Shown piece by piece: positions 57,100 to 64,000 of a DNA stretch of 64,000 nt; the first letter of the stretch is position 1; each line of letters starts with the position of its first letter. A program made the translations under genes and the position numbers. The stretch comes from Ancylostoma caninum (taxonomy: Eukaryota > Nematoda > Chromadorea > Rhabditida > Ancylostomatidae). The notes under the pieces were generated by a model. It ran no database searches. It had not been told where the DNA came from and saw only the letters and a list, made by a program, of their open reading frames with translations. The stretch spans positions 124,001-188,000 of the forward strand of contig JBAJFG010000501.1 in NCBI GenBank assembly GCA_037903475.1, in the 5' to 3' direction.

Positions 57100-58915
57100 C
57101 ATGCATACAAGGAAAATACTCATTTCTGCTATGAATAAGCGTAATGATGAGTCATATGAGTTATAGAACCACTTCCTGATGCGTTAAAAACAATAATAAC
57201 AGCAAAACCGGATGTGGGCACGTACATAATGACGAATAACACGCCCTAATAGAAGAAGGAGAGGCAGAAAGGCAAAGGAAATCATGTTCTGTTAGGCTAG
57301 AACCTAAAAAAAAGCTGTCCAACGAAAAAACTTCGAATAAAAAGCTAGTTTCTTTAAGGTAAGCCAAAACCCAGAAAATCCCCGATTTATTAGCAAGGTC
57401 CGTGAATTTCCGATCATAGCAAATAATTCCTACCTTCATTGGGAGTGAAGAGGACAACTGCATTACTAAATCTCGAGAAAAGTACCACAATCACTGTCAG
57501 AATGGGTAACTGGAACGAACAGTGAGGTGAGCTGAGTCAGCAAATTGACGGGACACCGGAGCGCAGACCGGTCGACCTCTCGCCGACGTAACACTCGTCA
57601 CTCTGATACGCGGCAACAGATCGCCAGGTTATCATCTGCGATAGTAAAGTACAGGAGCGGCCACTAATTATAGGCTCACATCCCGCCTATATGACCCCTC
57701 CAGATCCTCAAAATTTGTGCAAGAAAAGGGAAAAGTCCAAGAACTTGCACAGGAACTGGCGCAGACTCGCCGTAAATGGATGCATTGGTAGCAAAGCCAT
57801 CGGTAGCTTTCAATTTCGGGCTCGCGTTACCTCGTTTTCTCCATCGACGCGAGGACTTTACAATAAACAAGGGCTGCGTCCGTGCGGACCCCTCCCGTCT
57901 GCACTCTGCTCACCTCGTCCGTCAGCTGATACGAACGGGGAATTCCGTTCGAAAAACCGCTGCAAGCCCAGCTGCAATCTGACCCCCGAAGGTTTTCTGT
58001 GGTCCTGTGTTTACTCTTCCGTGCAGTTTATACGAAATTAGTGCACATCTGCACTTTGTCCAGATGGGGCTGGTGGATCAGTGGGGGGGAAGGTGTTGGG
58101 AAGGCTGGCTGCCCACAGGTAAAGAAAAGCTCTTAGAAGATCTCTTTGGATAAGAAATACTGCTCAGTATGTAGGGTTTCAGACCCTTTTACTTGAGAAA
58201 ACAGCAAAGTAAGGGTAAATGGAACGGTTACCTCCGCAGCGAGGGCAACCTTTCTCAGACTACATTGTTACGGTGTAGTTAGAAACTACCCCCTCTAATG
58301 GTTTCGCAGAAAGTAAGTAGATGTAAAGTCAACAAACTTTGAAGAAGAGAGCAAACATGATTAGTTCACAAGGCAATCATGTAAATGGATCCAATAGTTC
58401 TTATATTTAACCAGTTTCGGAACTTTACCCTTTCCCCTTACTTACCTCATCTGAGTGAACTGACTTTCCATCAGCGACTCGGAAGTGTCTAGTTGAAGAG
58501 AGGAGTTAATCAGGAACATTCGTCAATTAGCATGATGTGACTCGATGATTTTGACGATCTCACGCTTGTTCTGTGACACCTTTACCAGAACTGACGACGC
58601 GCCAGCTTACAAATACCCACTAGTTTTTAAACAGATGCGTCTAGCACCTCTATGGCGGGACCCCCATAGATGTTGTTGTCCGCGTATACAAGAACACGTT
58701 AAACAGCACCCTTATGTGGGGCTAGATTGAGATTTAAATGCAACAACCGTCGAAATTTCGAGTTTAATTGTCAAAGTTTGAGAACAACGTGAATGTGTCA
58801 GAAGTGTGAGAAGAAAACAAGAAATGACGACCTATCTGTAAGGATGCTTCAACCATTATTGAGAACTCATCACCTTTACTTGAACTAGGGGTTACGACAC
58901 ACCAGATTACATTCG
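57100..58915. other. Intergenic, no supported gene
   Basis: Contains a GC-richer patch (57530-57980) with overlapping ORFs on both strands and no family signature. No RNA gene or repeat recognised. Confidence 0.35.
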
Positions 58916-58930
58916 CCCGGTAACTTCTGA

Positions 58931-59578
58931 GTGAATGCGTTTGGCATTTGCGATTGTGGGACCTACGAACGCCTTTGCACGCGTATTGAAGCCAAAGGGA
59001 GACAGCACCGCATCCTCTTGAATGTTTCGCGTGTCTCAAACTACACCATTGCATATAAATTGTACGACTCTCAAACCCTGACGATCACGCAAACACTTTA
59101 CCATGAAGAATATTCGTGGTAATGTTCTAAATGATACAGTGATGGTCAGTCGTTATTGCATGGCAGAAAACGAGACCGCGGCGCATTACCTGAGCGGCGC
59201 GGCAAAGCATGTAGTCATCGAAGATTGCTATTATTACTGCTTTGTCCATAGTCCCCACATATCATTCACCTTATGCGTAGATATTCTCTCCAAAATGTTC
59301 GACAATGGCGGACGCAGGGGAGGGCTGAGACCCCAAACCGGTGGAGACCCCACTTTTTTCCTCACGCCGCCCCCCCCCCCCCCCGTCCCGCCTCCTGACC
59401 ATTTTCTGCGTCCGCCACCGATGTTCTACTCAAAGTTGAATTAGTCGGTCGCGAGGTGTTTCTTCCTGTTTGCGGTGCAATAACGATTGACCATCACTGC
59501 ATGAGACTGAAGCCTGAGATGCATGTCCCAGATCCCTTGCTCACTGATATTTTGGTGGTGAACGAAGGTTATGACTAG
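58931..59578 (+). pseudogene. Possible gene fragment interrupted by a MITE
   Basis: Three stretches read like protein: 58931-59122 (RILLNVSRVSNYTIAYKLYD), 59103-59306 (SFTLCVDILSKMFD) and 59422-59577 (LVGREVFLPVCGAITIDHHC ... VVNEGYD then TAG). The first may splice into the second through TCGTG|GTAATG and CATAG|TCCCC near 59248, which keeps the frame. Between second and third lies a small inverted-repeat element (59302-59418). With it, translation continues in another frame to a proline-rich tail and stops at 59444. I do not recognise the protein. Confidence 0.4.
59302..59418. mobile_element. Small MITE inside an open reading frame
   Basis: TGGCGGACGCAG on the left is inverted as CTGCGTCCGCCA on the right. 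The centre has a C run of about 14. A related end (GCGGCGTCCGCAGAGGATGA) with similar GGGTCTCCGCC text is at 63110-63180. Confidence 0.6.
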
Positions 59579-61630
59579 AGAAACGTTCCGCCATTAGTAC
59601 TTCATATTCGTCCTAGTTCACACTGACGTAAAAAATAAAATAGCTAGTTTGTGCCTAAAACACACTCAAAATGGTTCGATTGCTTATATCACCCATTTGA
59701 GTGACCTTGGTAAAGATACCCACTGACGTAGAGCCATTTCCAATACAATTGCCAGAGGTGAGAAATCAGAAGCAGCGTGCATAGTTGAGATTATCCATGG
59801 TAGACAATAGCACAAATTTACCTATCTTTAACGCGTCAACACATTTACCCTGGATAATCCTGATGATGCATCAAGGCACAGGAGTAAAGCCCTAGCTGTG
59901 ATTTTTACAAACCGATGTGCACACTTGTTGCAAAAGAATTGATTAGTGATAGTCAGAAAAGTTCCGTTTCAATTCAGTGATCTCATTGAGCTGCGGTTGT
60001 TTCTGATTTGTGATTTAGTTCCTCACGTTGTCTCTTCAAATAAAAAGCGTGCGCAGCTGTGCTGACCAAACAAGGCTCGTAAGAAGTGACGATCCCTACA
60101 AAGAATCGCTTCGTCTGAGAAGGAATTCCTTTTTCGATGGATTTATTGGCTCGATATACACTCATTGTCAGCCCAGAAGTAAAATGTCAGAGGAACGTTT
60201 GATGAGGAGGCGGCCCGTGCATCTACCAGGGTCACAATGGATTATGCTGAACTGAAAGATATTGGTCCATAATCATTAGATGAGATATACTTTGTCCAAA
60301 ATGAATGCCTATACTAATAGAACATTACCTTTCCGAAAGACTCACTGTTATGGTGTGCTGATTAAAGTTATCACCTGCAGAAATGTTTTTTTACCCGAGG
60401 TGTGATGTATGTGGGAATTACCAGAGCACCAAGCTATGAAAGAATTTGAGCATCACTTACCTGCAAAGATGTTGCAGCGCAGCTGGGAAATCTAGGCTTC
60501 GTTCTCCCTAGAAAGGTGTGGACGAGTGCTGCTTCTGGGGACACTCATATAAGTCCCTTTGCGAATTAATGGACATGCGATGCCCGCTTGACCGAAAATG
60601 AATTGGCGTTGTGTCAGGTACATAGTTTTCACAGGTCGTCCGCTCGTGAACATTCCTTTTATCCCGGTATCTTTAAATGTACATAGTGCTTCTTTTGTGC
60701 CACACAGCTCACGTCAAGGACACGTTTTATTCCAGTATTTTTTGTATTTTTCACAGTTTTACTTGACTAGAAATCGTTTGCGATCCCAAGAAAAAGAAAA
60801 TTCCCGCGAGTCTGCTTCCGAATGTGTTTTCTGGAACAGATGACGTTGAGAAAACATGGTTGTCCACAAAACATTCAATTTGATTTTTGAAGCGACGACA
60901 CGACGCCTGAAATTCTTCAATGAGATACTTCACTGACGTTCTTGAGACTTTCAATAAACTATCATGGTATGCCTAATCATCTATCCCTGCACTTGCTAAG
61001 TCTTCGTTATCCATATCCGTGACCTTTCTTGTGGTAGGCATGAAAGCCCGCCGCCTGATAGTACAGTCTTGTGTACAAGCAGCATTTAATGGCGCATGCT
61101 TTGATCAGCGTGTCCACATCAAAGTTTTTCAGACGGACGTGGTGAAACCACAAACACGTCATTTCTTTGATCACTACGACCTAGGTTTTTTCCTGGCATG
61201 GGAGCGTTTAATCTGCCTAGTACGATTATGCACGGTACAACATTGCTGCACAAAGTTCGTAAATCAACTCATATAGGAATCTATGACATCACAGTTGTGG
61301 ATATTGGAAACTGCTAATCAGTGAGAAACTAAACATGCGGATTACGGGTCATCTCCATGGAGTTTTTTTACGCTACAGTTATACACTGCGTTTGAGTGGC
61401 ACTCCGCGTCGCGTTGCATGGATATTCATACGTATCGATTCTTTGCGAGTGGTGTCGTAGCAGCGCTAATATGGAAGTGCAAAGTCAATATCTATTATAC
61501 CTCAGACCCTGCCGCCAGGGGACGGCGACGTAGGGTGCTATACTCGACGATGAGTATACACATTGGCGCTGGCGCTTATAGCTTTAGAGCTCGGATTTGT
61601 GTGCAATCACGCAACAAATAATGGTGCTCA
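59579..61630. other. Plus-strand open stretches without assignment
   Basis: 60028-60255 (LVRSDDPYKESLRLRRNSFF), 61019-61276 (VHIKVFQTDVVKPQTRHFFD) and 61418-61621 look more protein-like than random intergenic DNA, but no splice chain links them and no family is recognised. They might be exons of the gene broken at 59302 or decayed copies. Confidence 0.25.
59786..59863. mobile_element. MITE family R3, diverged copy
   Basis: TTGAGATTATCCATGGTA at the left and ACATTTACCCTGGATAATCC at the right, related to the 44611 element with a CAACACATTTACCCTGG core in common. Confidence 0.65.
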
Positions 61631-61836
61631 CTGAAAAGGCCACACATTCCAGTGCATAATTAATGCTTCATCAGCTACTGTGAATCCTCGAAAGCTCTCC
61701 CATTTGTGAGTTCTCGCTCTAAAATTTCAACCCTATGTGTCGAAATATCCCTGGACAGGAATCCCGCCTTAAGGGGTGTGGAATTAGCAGCAGCACGTTA
61801 ACTATCATGAGATGCATGAAGGAATGATTTGCATGA

Positions 61837-61993
61837 AGGATTTGGTAGTGATGTCATTGTGTTTCTACTGTGCGGTGCTAGTAAATGGTTTGCAGGGCGT
61901 TGCCACTGCTCCACGATTGGAGCATTCGGCGGGAATTTCTGCCCTTCAGTGTCACCCATTCCGGAATTCAAGCATAACAACTCCACATATAGT
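61837..61993 (+). CDS. Possible first exon of a secreted protein
   Basis: An ATG at 61837 gives MKDLVVMSLCFYCAVLVNG, a good signal-peptide sequence, followed by LQGVATAPRLEHSAGISALQ. The ORF stays open beyond 62000. No downstream exon was identified, and the opposite strand is open too, so this is weak. Confidence 0.25.
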
Positions 61994-62229
61994 CAAACTC
62001 AAAATAAGAATAGAATATTTTTTATTTCGTTTAATTTTTTATTATATGACGAAAAAATGACGCGACATGGATAACATGGAAAGCGGAATTGAAGACGGTC
62101 AAATTAAAGGTCGCTTGAATCACAAAGTGTTGAAAAAAGGCAACTTTGCGCTCTTTCAACCCTCGGGCTTCAGGGGTGGGCTTCATGAACGCATAACCAA
62201 GCGAAATCAGGGTCTGAATGCATCGTTGA

Positions 62230-62345
62230 TATCACCCATAGTGAGCATGCCAGCGTACCCAAGGTTACCCCTTTTCCGCCACTCATCAACATGGTTACCC
62301 ACACATGACGTTTTCTATGCCCAACTGCTACGATATGGGTGATCG
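62230..62345. mobile_element. Fragment of family R4
   Basis: ATATCACCCATAGTGAGCAT, GGTTACCC and CACTCATCAACATGGTTACC resemble the right arm of the large element at 17690-18500 read in reverse. Confidence 0.4.
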
Positions 62346-62589
62346 TGCTCATATGCTTTGTATGAGATTAGCCATCCTTCGAATAATGTATCTGGGTTCG
62401 GGTTAATTAATCAACTTTCACATTCTGCGGCTCCTAACAATATGTACATAGTTCATAGGATAACCAATTGCGCTAACCATCATTGGTTTGTTCAATTCAC
62501 TCTCTTTTTGTTCAATTCACTCTCTTTTACTCCTGGACCCCAGCCCACGCTGTTACCATCAAAATTAGTCCAGAGACCGCTTGCATCAT

Positions 62590-62683
62590 CGAGATTACCC
62601 AGGGTGAACGAATTAACACCACACAAATGTATATACCCATCGTTAACACGGACATTGAACATGCTCTCCCTGGCTAATCTCAA
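62590..62683. mobile_element. MITE family R3 copy
   Basis: CGAGATTACCCAGGGTGAAC at the left, CTCCCTGGCTAATCTCA at the right, as in the 44611 element but with a few changes. Confidence 0.7.
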
Positions 62684-63693
62684 CCAAGCATCCAGCCCCT
62701 TGTGTAATAAGAAACGCGCCCCTACGACAGTAGAATCATCAGGCGCCTAATTTCAAGCAGTTGTGCATAGCGAACACTTCTTGATCGTACTGCTGAATGA
62801 CCAGATCATGGGGTCAGCAACATAAAATGGCGTGGTAAGCCTCATGTACGAGTTTGCACTTCAGTTTTGAGTAGGCTGACGAGTGCACGTAGCGCAGTCA
62901 ACGCAAACAAAAACGTTGAACACGTCGTAAACTTGGACAATAGCCAGTGGACGTGCTGCAATCTATTTCCGTTCCACCATGCCGCTCAAATTTCGTGAGG
63001 TTTTCCTTCCCATACTCTCTGACAAAAGAATGACGGGAAATGAGGAGAAATTGCACATTCTCCAACATACTCATTAATGGATGTAAAAACTCATTCCTCA
63101 CAGGCAGCGGCGTCCGCAGAGGATGAGGTAGGGATAGACGTGAGAAAAAAGGCTGGGGTCTCCGCCACTCCCGGGATCCGGGCGTTGGGATTTCCAAGAA
63201 TGAAGTAATTAAAAAGTTGAAGTCATTGAAAAATTCGTTAAAAATTTGAAGTCATTGAAAGGTAAATCCAAACTTCAATGAGTAAAAAATCTCAGTTAAT
63301 AGTTATAGATGAAAAAGTGATAAGGCCTATACAAAGCTACATATTCATATCCAGCCATAAGCATATTCTAAACCAGCTATAGAATATGCAATGGTCATTT
63401 GTAACAGTTACCCTGACATGTTCAACTGACTTTTCCATCTTTGTCTCAAATTAGGGTAGTCATAAAGTAACTATTTGTAATAAACTGCTCTGCTCATTAC
63501 AGAAAGCTTTTGAAATATTTTGCATTATCTGGTAAGATTTTTGTATAGGTTACAGCTATCCCAGCCAGCATATTGTTTTGTTACTTCCAGAACTCCAGAA
63601 AAAAGCATTATGAATCGTTATCCTTTATTTATCGAGTGAAATGCAAACACATTTAAAAGTAATAAGGCACTTCAGACTAGCCTCTTCCACCAA
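62684..63693. other. Intergenic, 3' side of the paraoxonase-like gene
   Basis: No gene seen. 63110-63180 resembles the end of the 59302 MITE. The remainder is A/T-rich and should hold the 3' UTR of the minus-strand gene. Confidence 0.4.
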
Positions 63694-64000
63694 TTATACG
63701 GTCTCCGCTGTGATACTACAATGGACGAGTTGTCTGCAGACAGATCCGATTAGCAGTTGATTCTTGAACGGGACAGCGACTGAAGAAGCTGACAGCAATC
63801 GCCCGTCATCGACGAAAGGCTCAGTGACCTCCCAGGACTTGAAGTCCTTGGAAAACTTGATTCGTAACACCTGAATGGCCACGTTATGACAGTTAGAGAG
63901 CAGTGTTTTAAAAAGACATGCCTGTGAAGGCGCGCGGTCGCTGAGGATCAATTTCCCAGGTGGCCTATGGCATCTTTCAGTACAGGGTGAGCGCCCTGAA
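63694..64000 (-). CDS. Paraoxonase-like protein, C-terminal part (continues right of the window)
   Basis: Two exons are visible: the last, 63694-63870, and part of the previous, from 63922 to the window edge. The peptide across the junction reads RPPGKLILSDRAPSQ|VLRIKFSKD, and the C-terminus has SSVAVPFKNQLLIGSVCRQL and VHCSI before TAA. This is the end of the PON/MEC-6 beta-propeller superfamily (compare EVLRIQ... and LLIGTVFHKALYCEL of mammalian PON1). In animals these are membrane-associated or secreted six-bladed propellers; mammalian ones hydrolyse lactones, while nematode MEC-6/POML act in channel assembly. Which type this is cannot be told from the C-terminus. The intron (63871-63921, 51 bp) begins with GC (CAG|GCATGT), so it is probably a GC-AG intron. 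Confidence 0.82.
   Translation of the reverse strand, partial: SGRSPCTERCHRPPGKLILSDRAPSQACLFKTLLSNCHNVAIQVLRIKFSKDFKSWEVTEPFVDDGRLLSASSVAVPFKNQLLIGSVCRQLVHCSITAETV

Noticed and set aside
57691..58041. Plus-strand ORF of 116 codons
   Set aside because: GC-rich patch open on both strands, composition biased, no recognisable motif or splice pattern.

Overview
The window is nuclear DNA from a parasitic nematode, most likely a strongylid or hookworm-type worm. The reasons are many short exons with phase-consistent GT..AG introns (often about 50-70 bp), TTTCAG/TTTTAG acceptors just upstream of start codons (as expected for spliced-leader trans-splicing), orthologues of C. elegans genes, small secreted CAP-related proteins, and a heavy load of miniature inverted-repeat elements. 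No bacterial, viral or CRISPR feature was seen.

Layout. (1) 1-4531, minus strand: N-terminal part of the DNA polymerase epsilon catalytic subunit (pole-1 orthologue), 22 exons carrying all three exonuclease motifs and polymerase motif A; the gene continues beyond base 1. (2) 4532-13662: mostly noncoding, with one possible two-exon plus-strand gene (5692-6105), an old MITE (5268-5512) and a deleted mariner transposon (12070-12614). (3) 13663-30441, minus strand: the complete CED-1/Draper/MEGF10-type apoptotic-cell receptor in 25 exons: signal peptide, EMI domain, a long EGF-like array, one membrane helix and a tail with NPLY and YASL. Its introns hold many transposon remnants, and one exon carries an apparent 1-bp frameshift. 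(4) 31190-53019: three plus-strand paralogues (32012-32823, 38240-40610, 52139-53019) of a small five-exon secreted protein. The first two lie in a duplicated block of about 5 kb. I infer that the family descends from CAP/ASP proteins that lost the centre of the domain. (5) 53276-55670: a cluster of MITE copies beside a 1.3-kb fold-back element. (6) 55670-63693: mostly unassigned, with short plus-strand ORFs, at least one interrupted by a MITE. (7) 63694-64000, minus strand: C-terminus of a paraoxonase-like (PON/MEC-6 superfamily) protein running off the right edge.

The genes do not form a pathway: a replication polymerase, an engulfment receptor, a lineage-specific secreted family and a paraoxonase-like protein are neighbours. 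The most novel parts are the miniature CAP-like family, the tandem block that made two copies, and the fold-back/MITE landscape. Exon boundaries were read by eye and may be off by a base or two.
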